NCBI GenBank assembly: GCA_030699625.1
Contig: JAUYLU010000054.1
Coordinates: 1 to 17,791 of the forward strand
Source: a bacterium
GTDB lineage: Bacteria; Patescibacteriota; Minisyncoccia; Phycocordibacterales; VMEP01
DNA: 17,791 nucleotides
Direction of reading: 5' to 3'
The position numbers and the translations under genes are program-made. Positions within the stretch are counted from its first letter, which is position 1; every line of letters starts with the position of its first letter. The notes under the pieces are model-generated. The model was not told the DNA's origin and did no database searches. It saw only the letters and a list, made by a program, of their open reading frames with translations. Shown here piece by piece: positions 1 to 6,190 of this stretch.

Positions 1-1196
1 GGAAGGTCGAAAAGGACGGTCTCGGGGGTGTATCCTTTCATGAAGGCGGTGGCGTAGACGACCGGCTTGAATGACGAGCCGGGCTGCCGGTGGGCGAGGG
101 CCACGTTGAAATTCCCCTCTATTTCCTTGTCGAAGTAGTCGCGCGAGCCGACCATGACGAGCACCTGCCCCGTCTTCGGGTCGATGGCGACCATGGCGGC
201 GTTTTTCGCGTTGAACTTCTTTTCGTTCTCGAGCGCCCCGGCGAGGACGATTTCCTCAGCTTTCTTTTGGAGGTTGTAGTCGAGCGTCGTCGTCACCTTG
301 AGCCCCGAGAGGAGCGCTTCCTCGCCATAGGTCTCGGCGAGGTACTCGCGCACCCACATGACGAAATGGAGCGCCTTCGCCCCACCTTCGTATTGAGGGA
401 CAAAAACCACCGTCTCGCCCTGCGCCGCCGCATGCTCCTCGGCGGTGATGAAGCCGAGCTCGCGCATCTTCGAGAGGACGAGGTTTTTGCGGCGCTCGAG
501 TTCGTCGCGGTGCTTGCCGTACGGCGAGTAGTACGTCGGCGCCTGCGGCAGAGCCGCAAGGTACGCCGCTTCGGCGACAGTGAGGTCGCTCGGCCGTTTC
601 CCGAAGTAATAACTGGCCGCCTCGCCGATGCCGTAAACCGGCCCGCCGTAGGGCGACTCATTAAGATAGAGCGTGAGGATATCTTCCTTGCTCATCGTCT
701 GTTCGAGCTTGGTGGCGAGAATCCACTCCTTCACCTTGCGCGAAATCTTCTTCTCCTTGGTAAGAAGCGCGTTCTTGATGACCTGCTGGGTGATGGTCGA
801 GCCGCCCTGCCCGGCGTAGCCCGGCCAGAGATGGAGGTTTACGAGGATGGCCCGGATGACCGAGCGGAAACGCACCCCGCCGTGCTCGTAGAAGTCGCGG
901 TCCTCGATGGCCACTGTCGCGTTCTTGATGTTCGCGCCCATGTCGCTGTAGGGGATCACCGTGCGTTTGATGTTTTGATGGACGTCGTAGAGGAGGATTT
1001 TCCCGGTGCGGTCGTAGATCTTGGTCGAATTCTCGACCCGCCGCTCCTCGAAGGTGCCGAGGTCGGGGATTTTGAGCGAGCCCGCCCAGAGGGCGAAGAG
1101 GGCGGCGAAGCACAAAAACGCCCCGGCGGAGAGGGCGAGCCGATTTTTCTTCAAGGCTGTTTTACTGAATGGGAACCGACGCAAGAACTGTCGCAT
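1..1196 (-). CDS. Class A penicillin-binding protein (PBP1A-type transglycosylase/transpeptidase), C-terminus cut by window edge
   Basis: Translating the minus strand from an ATG at 1196 gives 398 residues with no stop before the window edge. A basic N-terminus is followed by one membrane anchor (about residues 20-40). A GT51 transglycosylase domain then carries AIEDRDFYEHGG (96-107), GGSTITQQVIKN (131-142) and a helix ending in LTLYLNE. The transpeptidase domain starts near residue 330 and its catalytic SxxK motif is visible as QPGSSFKP (371-378). The SxN and KTG motifs would lie beyond position 1. The family polymerises and crosslinks peptidoglycan outside the membrane. The gene diverges from tyrS with only 51 bp between starts, and a -10-like box (TATCAT) sits 7 nt before the ATG, with no Shine-Dalgarno. 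The assignment is secure. The exact paralogue (PBP1A or PBP1C type) is not. Confidence 0.93.
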   Translation of the reverse strand, partial: MRQFLRRFPFSKTALKKNRLALSAGAFLCFAALFALWAGSLKIPDLGTFEERRVENSTKIYDRTGKILLYDVHQNIKRTVIPYSDMGANIKNATVAIEDRDFYEHGGVRFRSVIRAILVNLHLWPGYAGQGGSTITQQVIKNALLTKEKKISRKVKEWILATKLEQTMSKEDILTLYLNESPYGGPVYGIGEAASYYFGKRPSDLTVAEAAYLAALPQAPTYYSPYGKHRDELERRKNLVLSKMRELGFITAEEHAAAQGETVVFVPQYEGGAKALHFVMWVREYLAETYGEEALLSGLKVTTTLDYNLQKKAEEIVLAGALENEKKFNAKNAAMVAIDPKTGQVLVMVGSRDYFDKEIEGNFNVALAHRQPGSSFKPVVYATAFMKGYTPETVLFDL

Positions 1197-1203
1197 GAGA
1201 GGT

Positions 1204-1209
1204 ATGATA
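1204..1209 (-). promoter_or_regulatory. -10 box of the PBP gene (leaderless arrangement)
   Basis: The minus strand reads TGC-TATCAT, an extended -10 form, followed by 7 nt and then the ATG at 1196. Transcription would begin on or next to the start codon. No clear -35 box is seen. This is inferred from spacing only. Confidence 0.45.
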
Positions 1210-1232
1210 GCACGACACCATAAGGGTTTTCG

Positions 1233-1241
1233 TGCTACATT
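1233..1241 (+). promoter_or_regulatory. Extended -10 box of tyrS (leaderless arrangement)
   Basis: TGC-TACATT ends 6 nt before the tyrS ATG at 1248. It mirrors the divergent PBP promoter: both carry TGC directly before the hexamer and both place the likely transcription start at the initiation codon. No -35 consensus and no Shine-Dalgarno are present. Confidence 0.45.
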
Positions 1242-1247
1242 GTCCGT

Positions 1248-2435
1248 ATGATTGTTGACGAAATGAGGCTCAAGGAACTGCTTTCGCGGGGGGTGGAGGA
1301 GATCTTCGTCAAGGAGCATCTCGAAGAAGAGCTCCGCAAAGGGGAGCCGTTTGTCGTGAAGCTCGGCATCGACCCCACCGGCCCCGAAATCCATCTCGGG
1401 CGGGCCGTTTCGTTGTGGAAACTGCGCGCTTTCCAGGATTTGGGGCACCACGTTGTCCTCGTGGTAGGCGATTTTACGGCCCAAATCGGCGATCCGTCGG
1501 ACAAACTCGAAAAGCGCCCGATGCTCTCCGAAGAAATGGTTAAGGCCAACATGGCGGGCTATAAGCGCTCGATTGGGAAAATCCTTGACCTCAAAAAAAC
1601 AAGATTCGTCTATAACTCAAAATGGCTCTCGAAGCTCTCTTTTAAGCAGGTGACCGAGCTCGCCGAGAGCTTCTCTGTGCTCCAGATGTCGAACCGCCGC
1701 AATTTTAAAGAGCGTCTCGACCGTGGCGAGGAAGTGTCGCTCCGAGAGTTCCTCTATCCGCTCATGCAGGGATACGACTCAGTCGCCGTGAATGCGAACG
1801 TCGAGCTCGGAGGCTTCGATCAGCTTTTCAATCTGAAAGCGGGCCGCACTATCCAACGCCACTTCGGCATGAAAGAGCAGGACATCGTGACGACGCAGAT
1901 GCTCGAAGGCACCGACGGCAGGAAAATGTCGACCTCGTGGGGAAACGTGGTAAATGTCACCGACGAACCGAACGAGATGTTCGGGAAAATCATGTCGCTC
2001 CACGACGAGCTCATCGTTAAATATTTCACACTTGCGACCTCGGTCACACTCGAAGAGATTTCGAAGATTGAGGAAGGATTGCGGCGAAGGGACAATCCGC
2101 GCGACCATAAGCTCCATCTCGCAGAAACGATAGTCGCGCTCTATCACGGCAAAGGAAAGGCGTCGCGCGCAAAAAAAGATTTTATAAACACCTTTCAGAA
2201 AAAAGAAGCACCAGCGCACGTGCGCGAAGTGAGCGTCTCGCGCGGCGCATTGCTTGCTGACGTTCTCGTGAAAGAAGGAGTGGTTGCTTCGAAATCGGAA
2301 TTCCAACGGCTCTGTGCGTCCGGCGGCATCTCCATCGCCGAAGGGAACAAGAAAATCGCCGACTGGAAGGCAGTAGTCGAACCAGGGACGTTCAAGGTCG
2401 GGAAACACCGCTTCATCAAAATAAACGTAAACTGA
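1248..2435 (+). CDS. tyrS: Tyrosyl-tRNA synthetase
   Basis: This 395-residue class I aminoacyl-tRNA synthetase charges tRNA-Tyr in the cytoplasm. The Rossmann-fold N-terminus has GIDPTGPEIHLGR (40-52), where HLGR is the HIGH-type ATP motif. The tyrosine-pocket region YPLMQGYDSV lies at 170-179 and NVELGGFDQLFNL at 184-196. The KMSKS loop appears as KMSTS (226-230). The C-terminal part (about 330-380) resembles an S4-type RNA-binding domain. Its length and motif set fit the bacterial TyrZ-like subgroup better than the E. coli TyrS type. The ATG at 1248 is chosen because the family's N-terminus fits and a -10 box lies 6 nt upstream. The stop codon lies inside the left arm of the terminator hairpin. 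Confident. Confidence 0.96.
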   Translation: MIVDEMRLKELLSRGVEEIFVKEHLEEELRKGEPFVVKLGIDPTGPEIHLGRAVSLWKLRAFQDLGHHVVLVVGDFTAQIGDPSDKLEKRPMLSEEMVKANMAGYKRSIGKILDLKKTRFVYNSKWLSKLSFKQVTELAESFSVLQMSNRRNFKERLDRGEEVSLREFLYPLMQGYDSVAVNANVELGGFDQLFNLKAGRTIQRHFGMKEQDIVTTQMLEGTDGRKMSTSWGNVVNVTDEPNEMFGKIMSLHDELIVKYFTLATSVTLEEISKIEEGLRRRDNPRDHKLHLAETIVALYHGKGKASRAKKDFINTFQKKEAPAHVREVSVSRGALLADVLVKEGVVASKSEFQRLCASGGISIAEGNKKIADWKAVVEPGTFKVGKHRFIKINVN

Positions 2436-2463
2436 AAACCGCCCCAGGGGCGGTTTTCAGTTT
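2429..2463. terminator. Bidirectional rho-independent terminator between tyrS and the small acidic gene
   Basis: An almost perfect palindrome is centred on base 2446. The left arm (2429-2445) is AAACTGAAAACCGCCCC and the right arm (2447-2463) is its complement. The right arm supplies TTTT for the plus strand, and the AAAA of the left arm supplies TTTT for the minus strand. It includes the stop codons of both convergent genes. Confidence 0.8.
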
Positions 2464-2602
2464 AAAGATCTTCCTCTTCTATTTCTACCGGGGGGTTGTA
2501 CTCTCCCTTTTCGTCGTCGCCGAGCGCTCCGAGGACCGCGTCGGCCCCCTCTTCGATTTCGGACCCTTCGCTTTCTTTGAAACCGAACTCGTCGTCTTCC
2601 AT
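2462..2602 (-). CDS. Small acidic protein, 46 residues, function unknown
   Basis: The reading frame starts MEDDEFGFKESEGSE and ends VEIEEEDL. About a third of the residues are Asp or Glu, with only two Lys and no Arg. It lies downstream of ruvC in the same direction and ends in the terminator shared with tyrS. A longer form starting upstream at 2674 is possible, but its extra 24 residues are basic and hydrophobic and would cross a hairpin (2629-2644). The ATG at 2602 is therefore preferred, and a TATTTT box 8 nt upstream fits a leaderless mRNA. No family is recognised. The strong acidic composition and tight packing argue for a real gene, but chance cannot be excluded at this length. Confidence 0.5.
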   Translation of the reverse strand: MEDDEFGFKESEGSEIEEGADAVLGALGDDEKGEYNPPVEIEEEDL

Positions 2603-2660
2603 TGTGATCAAAAATATTCTCTTATGCGCCTCGCCTGCCCGAGGTTCCCATAGTTTTAGC

Positions 2661-2690
2661 AAAATTGCGCCCATGGCGCAAAATTTTCTG
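2661..2690 (-). terminator. Weak terminator-like hairpin after ruvC
   Basis: GCGCC (2667-2671) and GGCGC (2675-2679) flank a 3-nt loop, with AATTTT following on the minus strand. The stem is short, so read-through into the small acidic gene is likely. Confidence 0.3.
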
Positions 2691-2702
2691 TGGATATCTC
2701 CC

Positions 2703-3182
2703 TTACGAGGGGAATTTCACGGTGGCGAAGCAGGTAAGCCCGATGGCGATGGCGTCGAGCTCGTCGTCAGAGTCCGACGTTGCGGGGATTTTGACGAGCT
2801 TGCGCACCATGGCCATCATCTGGCGCTTGTCCGCCTTGCCGTAGCCTGAAACCGCCACCTTTACCTGAAGCGGCGTGAACTCATAGATAGGAAGGCCCGC
2901 CCGCCCCGCCTCGTAGACGCACACGCCTCTCGCTTCAGCCACCCGCATGGCCGTCTTTTGATTCGTCTCGATGTAAAGCCGTTCGATCGAAAGGGCCCGT
3001 GGTCCCCATTTTTCTATGATGGTGCGCACTTTTTCTCCGATGATAAAAAGCCGCCGCTCGAATTTTTCTTTGGCGCTCGTCCTGAAGCATTCCGAGTGGA
3101 GCACTTCCTCCACGGCGCCTTTTTTTTCGATGACGGCGATGCCGAGGCGCTCGAAACCGGGGTCGATGGCCAGTATTCGCAT
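2703..3182 (-). CDS. ruvC: Holliday junction endodeoxyribonuclease RuvC
   Basis: The 159-residue protein has the RuvC fold and the four acidic catalytic positions: D7 in MRILAIDPG, E67 in LSIERLYIE, and D140 and D143 in DDELDAIAIG. Length is normal (E. coli RuvC is 173). RuvC cuts Holliday junctions symmetrically in complex with RuvA and RuvB to finish recombination and fork repair. ruvB is on the same strand about 1.3 kb upstream, separated by yebC and an oppositely oriented gene. ruvA is not in this window. No Shine-Dalgarno is present. The ATG at 3182 matches the family N-terminus exactly. The region just upstream is one arm of an imperfect inverted repeat. Confidence 0.95.
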   Translation of the reverse strand: MRILAIDPGFERLGIAVIEKKGAVEEVLHSECFRTSAKEKFERRLFIIGEKVRTIIEKWGPRALSIERLYIETNQKTAMRVAEARGVCVYEAGRAGLPIYEFTPLQVKVAVSGYGKADKRQMMAMVRKLVKIPATSDSDDELDAIAIGLTCFATVKFPS

Positions 3183-3184
3183 AG

Positions 3185-3277
3185 CTATAACTTACAACAA
3201 ATGACCCACAACTAACAATTTATGAATTTTTACCATCAGGTTTTCCGTTGTTGTGAGTCGTTAGTTGTCAGTTATTG
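3185..3277. repeat. Imperfect inverted repeat between yebC and ruvC
   Basis: Arms 3185-3211 and 3251-3277 are complementary at 22 of 27 positions, with a 39-nt loop. The plus-strand right arm begins TTGTGAGTCGTTAGTTGTCA. It could form a long hairpin in a yebC-ruvC transcript. The arms also resemble AT-rich TTAGTTG-type strings in other gaps of this window. Confidence 0.6.
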
Positions 3278-3281
3278 GTTT

Positions 3282-3809
3282 TCACGCGGCGTTCGTGAAT
3301 ACCATTTCGACGTCGTCGTGGGCCTCGAGCGCCTCGATGATTTCAGCGAGTTTTTCCTGGTCCGCTTCAGAAAGAGAGACGGTTGTTGCCGGCTCCCATC
3401 CCTCGTCTGATTTTTTGAACGCCCACAGCGCCGCCCCTGTTGCGGCGAGGCTCGCGCCGCGCGACGAGAGCAGGTGCTTCAGCTCCTGGGCAGTGCGGTT
3501 ATTGTTATCGGTGTATCCCTCGATGACGATGGCCACGCCCCCGGGACCGTACGCCTCGTAGCGCACCTCTTTGAGCTCTCCGCCGGACTCGCTTCCTTTC
3601 CTTATGGCGCGCTCAATGGTGTCCTTCGGCATATTCTCTTTTTTTGCCTTCTCGAGGGTGGCGCGGAGCGAGGGCGACGAAAGATTGCCGCCCGAGCGCT
3701 TTGCTTCGGTCGAGATGAGGCGTGAAAGCTTCGAAAAGAGCTTCGAGCGCTTCGCGTCCTCGCTTCCTTTCTGACGCTTGATCTGCGCCCATTTCGAATG
3801 TCCGGCCAT
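3282..3809 (-). CDS. yebC: YebC/PmpR family protein, short form
   Basis: The 175-residue protein starts MAGHSKWAQIKRQKG, the family signature, and keeps YEAYGPGG (85-91) and the DNNNRT string (101-106). It ends with LEAHDDVEMVFTNAA, matching the usual family C-terminus. Members are normally about 240-250 residues. Here the sequence passes from the WAFKK segment (129-133) almost directly to the C-terminal helix, so the middle domain, usually about 60-70 residues, is missing. The family includes proposed transcriptional regulators (PmpR) and, more recently, factors linked to translation of difficult sequences such as polyproline. The start is fixed by the signature. A TATAAA box lies 8 nt upstream and there is no Shine-Dalgarno, so the mRNA may be leaderless. 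Confidence 0.92.
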   Translation of the reverse strand: MAGHSKWAQIKRQKGSEDAKRSKLFSKLSRLISTEAKRSGGNLSSPSLRATLEKAKKENMPKDTIERAIRKGSESGGELKEVRYEAYGPGGVAIVIEGYTDNNNRTAQELKHLLSSRGASLAATGAALWAFKKSDEGWEPATTVSLSEADQEKLAEIIEALEAHDDVEMVFTNAA

Positions 3810-3817
3810 AGGGGTAG

Positions 3818-3823
3818 TTTATA
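3818..3823 (-). promoter_or_regulatory. -10 box of yebC (leaderless arrangement)
   Basis: TATAAA on the minus strand ends 8 nt before the ATG at 3809. It is embedded in an A/T-rich run of CTAAA/ACTA repeats. Confidence 0.45.
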
Positions 3824-3971
3824 GTTTTTAGTCTTTAGTTGGTAGAGTAATGACAATCTTGACACGCGGACTAATTGATAAGAGGATGAGGAACAGATTG
3901 CTCTTTTGGGCAATCAAACTGCTCGTTATGAGTGGTCTCTGGTACGGGGTAAGTTGATATAAGGAGTCGTT

Positions 3972-4319
3972 ATGACTACCGAGAATGATCTAGTTCGACA
4001 GCTCCCTAACGTATGGGAAGAGGAGCAGGTTAGGATTACCGACGGCCCGCCTCTCCACGAAATAATTCTTTCCCATCAAGTGTACCTTGCTTACCATCTC
4101 AAGGGAAAAGATTGGGTTCCGTATTACGTTTCTTTTTCAACAAAGAAGGGCGGCTTCGTACTACTACTTATTAAGAGTTTGGGTGTTGGCCGGAAGATAG
4201 GAGAACTTGCGTTTACGGCTAGTTCTCAGAACGTGCACTGTCACTCGCTGAGCGGTTATTACATCCCGCGGACAAGAAAAGGGGAGGGGGTTGCCGTGAT
4301 GAGGAAAAAAGAATATTAA
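3972..4319 (+). CDS. Hypothetical protein, 115 residues, possible recent acquisition
   Basis: The frame starts MTTENDLVRQLPNVWEEEQ, five bases after a clear AAGGAG (3961-3966). It stops seven bases before a rho-independent terminator, so it looks like a complete single-gene unit. No family is recognised. The middle is beta-rich, with aromatic and hydrophobic strands (WVPYYVSFS, GGFVLLLIKSLG), and the end is basic (RKKEY). No signal peptide or membrane helix is visible. The DNA is visibly less GC-rich than its neighbours, with codons such as TTA, ATA and AGT that they rarely use. Oriented against yebC and ruvB, it may be a transferred single-gene cassette. TTGACA occurs at 3859-3864 but no good -10 follows at standard spacing, so the promoter is unresolved. 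Confidence 0.75.
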   Translation: MTTENDLVRQLPNVWEEEQVRITDGPPLHEIILSHQVYLAYHLKGKDWVPYYVSFSTKKGGFVLLLIKSLGVGRKIGELAFTASSQNVHCHSLSGYYIPRTRKGEGVAVMRKKEY

Positions 4320-4325
4320 TCAAAA

Positions 4326-4354
4326 GACCCCGCTTCGGCGGGGCGTTTCTTTTA
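4326..4354 (+). terminator. Rho-independent terminator of the 3972-4319 gene
   Basis: CCCCGC (4328-4333) and GCGGGG (4338-4343) form a stem closed by a TTCG tetraloop, followed by TTTCTTTT. Confidence 0.85.
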
Positions 4355-4392
4355 TGCTTTGCGAAAATACTAAAATTCAAAATATTCAAAAT

Positions 4393-4408
4393 ATACGATA
4401 TATCGTAT
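4393..4408. repeat. Perfect 16-bp palindrome, operator-like
   Basis: ATACGATATATCGTAT reads the same on both strands and is flanked by AT-rich direct repeats of AAAATATTC type. It lies in the gap between two converging genes, where no regulated promoter is expected. It resembles a binding site for a dimeric DNA-binding protein. No protein is assigned. Confidence 0.55.
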
Positions 4409-4461
4409 GTTTGTGGAAACTGATTTTTCTAACTCCTAATTCCTTACCCCTATCTTCTGAT

Positions 4462-5493
4462 TTATATAAGTTTTTCCTGGCGGTCGGCGGGCAGTTCGAA
4501 GCCGAGGTGCGCGTACGCAGCGGCGGTGGCGGTCCTTCCGCGCGAAGTGCGTTCAATGAGGCCGAGTTGGAGGAGGTACGGCTCGACCACTTCTTCGATG
4601 GTGCCCTCCTCCTCGCCGGTCGAGGCGGCGATGGTGCCGAGCCCGACGGGGCCGCCGCCGAACTTCTCGATGACGGTGGCAAGGATGGCGCGGTCGGTCG
4701 CGGCGAGGCCGAGTTCGTCGATCTCGAGGAGACGGAGCGCTTCCCTCACCGTTTCCTTATCGACCGGGCGCTTATGCACCTGGGCGAAGTCGCGGCAGCG
4801 CTTCAAAAGATAGTTCGCCATGCGCGGAGTAAAGCGGCTCCGTTTCGCGATTTCCTTGGCCGCGCCTTCGCCGAGTTCGGCGCCGAGGATTTTCGCCGAG
4901 CGCTTCACGATCTCCTCGATTTCCGCTTCGCTGTAGTATTCGAGCCGGAACGTCCCGCCCGAAAAGCGGCTTCGCAAGGGCGAGGAAAGGAGCGCCACGC
5001 GCGTGGTAGCGGCGAGGAGGGTGAACGGCGGGAGCTCGAGCTGGATAGTGCGCGCCGAAGGTCCCTTGCCGATGATGATGTCAAGCGAGCCCGACTCCAT
5101 GGCGGGGTAGAGCACTTCCTCGATGAGCTTGTTCAAGCGGTGGATTTCGTCGATGAAAAGGATGTCGCCGGGCGTGAGGTTCGTGAGAATCGAGGCGAGG
5201 TCTCCCACTTTTTCGACCGCCGGGCCCGAGGTGGTCTTTATCTGCGCCCCCACTTCGTGGGCCACGAGATGGGCGAGGGTGGTCTTGCCGAGCCCCGGCG
5301 GGCCGTAGAAAAGGATGTGCTCGGGCGGGTGATTGCGCTCCTTGGCCGCCCGAAGGAGAATGCGGAGGTTTTCCTTGATGCCGCGCTGGCCGACGTATTC
5401 GTCCCAGCGGGACGGCCGGAGCGTGGTGTCGAGGAATACCGTCTCTTTTTTATTTTCGTCGTCCGTGGGCGAACTCATGCTACTACTTGACAC
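4462..5493 (-). CDS. ruvB: Holliday junction branch-migration ATPase RuvB
   Basis: The 343-residue AAA+ protein has Walker A GPPGLGKT (64-71), Walker B FIDEIHRL (113-120), a sensor/arginine-finger region (LLSSPLRSRF) and the C-terminal winged-helix domain (TPRMANYLLKRCRDFA onward). RuvB hexamers, loaded by RuvA, pump DNA through Holliday junctions before RuvC cuts. Its length matches the family (about 336). Two starts are possible. A GTG at 5493 lies 7 nt after a TAAAAT box, which would be leaderless. An ATG at 5478, giving 338 residues, would need a short leader without a Shine-Dalgarno. The GTG is used here with moderate certainty. The gene diverges from a strong plus-strand promoter whose -35 box overlaps its first codons. 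Confidence 0.95.
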   Translation of the reverse strand: MSSSSMSSPTDDENKKETVFLDTTLRPSRWDEYVGQRGIKENLRILLRAAKERNHPPEHILFYGPPGLGKTTLAHLVAHEVGAQIKTTSGPAVEKVGDLASILTNLTPGDILFIDEIHRLNKLIEEVLYPAMESGSLDIIIGKGPSARTIQLELPPFTLLAATTRVALLSSPLRSRFSGGTFRLEYYSEAEIEEIVKRSAKILGAELGEGAAKEIAKRSRFTPRMANYLLKRCRDFAQVHKRPVDKETVREALRLLEIDELGLAATDRAILATVIEKFGGGPVGLGTIAASTGEEEGTIEEVVEPYLLQLGLIERTSRGRTATAAAYAHLGFELPADRQEKLI

Positions 5494-5515
5494 AATTAGT
5501 ATTTTATGCTATTTT
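5487..5515 (+). promoter_or_regulatory. Strong sigma-70-type promoter for the structured leader and membrane protein gene
   Basis: TTGACA (5487-5492), a 17-bp spacer and TATTTT (5510-5515), preceded by TGC (extended -10). Transcription would start near 5522 and pass through the inverted-repeat element at 5548-5690. It overlaps the ruvB promoter, so the two directions may compete. Confidence 0.7.
5501..5506 (-). promoter_or_regulatory. -10 box of ruvB
   Basis: TAAAAT on the minus strand ends 7 nt before the GTG at 5493. An overlapping TACTAA could serve the ATG at 5478 instead. Confidence 0.4.
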
Positions 5516-5547
5516 CCTCACAGAAATTCGACACGACCGAGCTCTTC

Positions 5548-5690
5548 AATCTCTAAGCAATCAGGCCGCAAGGTCTCCCGGGTTTCGCGCACAGGACGTC
5601 TTGGCGTTTGCTTCGGCAAAAGTGCGAGGGCCATCCTCCGCGCCGCACCTCACTTTTAGTACGCGTTATTAAAAGGATTGCTTAGAGATT
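5548..5690 (+). ncRNA. Structured leader RNA or small RNA closed by a 15-bp perfect stem
   Basis: AATCTCTAAGCAATC (5548-5562) is perfectly complementary to GATTGCTTAGAGATT (5676-5690). Inside the closing stem, several further pairings are possible: CGCAC (5588-5592) with GTGCG (5622-5626), TTTGC-TTCG-GCAAA with a UUCG tetraloop (5607-5620), and CTTTTA with TAAAAG just before the closing arm. A strong promoter lies about 30 bp upstream. No terminator is seen after 5690, and a Shine-Dalgarno-led gene follows at 5755. A 5' leader with regulatory structure is therefore the first reading, and a processed stable RNA the second. It matches no RNA family I can name. The nested rod with a 3'-side hairpin recalls 6S RNA only loosely. 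Confidence 0.5.
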
Positions 5691-5754
5691 TAGGCATTCG
5701 GTCTAGATTCAGTCTAGCAGTTCATTCCATTCCAAGGAAAGGAGAAATAGAAAC

Positions 5755-6111
5755 ATGGAGCTTCTATGGTTACTCCCCGCAACCCTGTTGTATTCGGTCG
5801 CCTTCGGCATTCTCTGCATTTTCCAGCCGCCGGGTACGACCTTCGCGCAACGACTCTGGATGGATTTACCGGAGCACCCTTACGCCCTGCTATTGGGGAT
5901 GGTGGTCCTGTTTATTACAGGGCTCGCCTGCCAATTCCAGGCCGTGGTATCCTTCGGCGGCCCGGAAGAGATGCTGTCGGTCGGGCGCGCGGCGGCTTTC
6001 ATGGCGTCGTTGCTTTTTCCGCTTCTTTTGGGAGTCTTTGCCGGCACGTTCTTCACCAGGGGCATTTGCCGACGGATTAGATTGCACTGTCGCTACCCGG
6101 TCTTTGACTAG
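5755..6111 (+). CDS. Small integral membrane protein, three predicted helices, unknown function
   Basis: The 118-residue frame starts MELLWLLPATLLYSV, ten bases after AAAGGAG (5738-5744), and ends just before a strong terminator. Three hydrophobic segments are visible: about residues 3-23, 43-63 and 80-100. A basic tail (RGICRRIRLHCRY) probably lies in the cytoplasm. The loop after helix 1 has FQPPGTTFAQRLWMDLPEHPY and the loop after helix 2 has FGGPEEM. No family is recognised. It is the only coding sequence downstream of the 5487-5515 promoter and the structured leader, so its expression may depend on that leader. It is transcribed toward pilB, which lies on the opposite strand. Confidence 0.75.
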   Translation: MELLWLLPATLLYSVAFGILCIFQPPGTTFAQRLWMDLPEHPYALLLGMVVLFITGLACQFQAVVSFGGPEEMLSVGRAAAFMASLLFPLLLGVFAGTFFTRGICRRIRLHCRYPVFD

Positions 6112-6116
6112 TTCCA

Positions 6117-6149
6117 GCCCGCACTTGAGGAAGTGCGGGCGTTTCATTT
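6117..6149 (+). terminator. Rho-independent terminator of the small membrane protein gene
   Basis: GCCCGCACTT (6117-6126) pairs perfectly with AAGTGCGGGC (6131-6140) around a GAGG loop, followed by GTTTCATTT. A second small hairpin, CGGC-AAG-GCCG followed by six T (6169-6185), may act as a backup before the end of the convergent pilB gene. Confidence 0.8.
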
Positions 6150-6190
6150 ATACGATTTCGACCACGCGCGGCAAGGCCGTTTTTTATTGC

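Noticed and set aside
4354..5490. A 378-codon plus-strand frame across ruvB
   Set aside because: It is antisense to a complete ruvB with all ATPase motifs, and its N-terminus comes from AT-rich gap sequence.
5548..5690. Short MITE-type mobile element with 15-bp terminal inverted repeats
   Set aside because: No target-site duplication is visible next to either arm, and the interior has extra RNA-like pairings and an upstream promoter. A structured RNA is the better reading, though a second genomic copy would reopen this.
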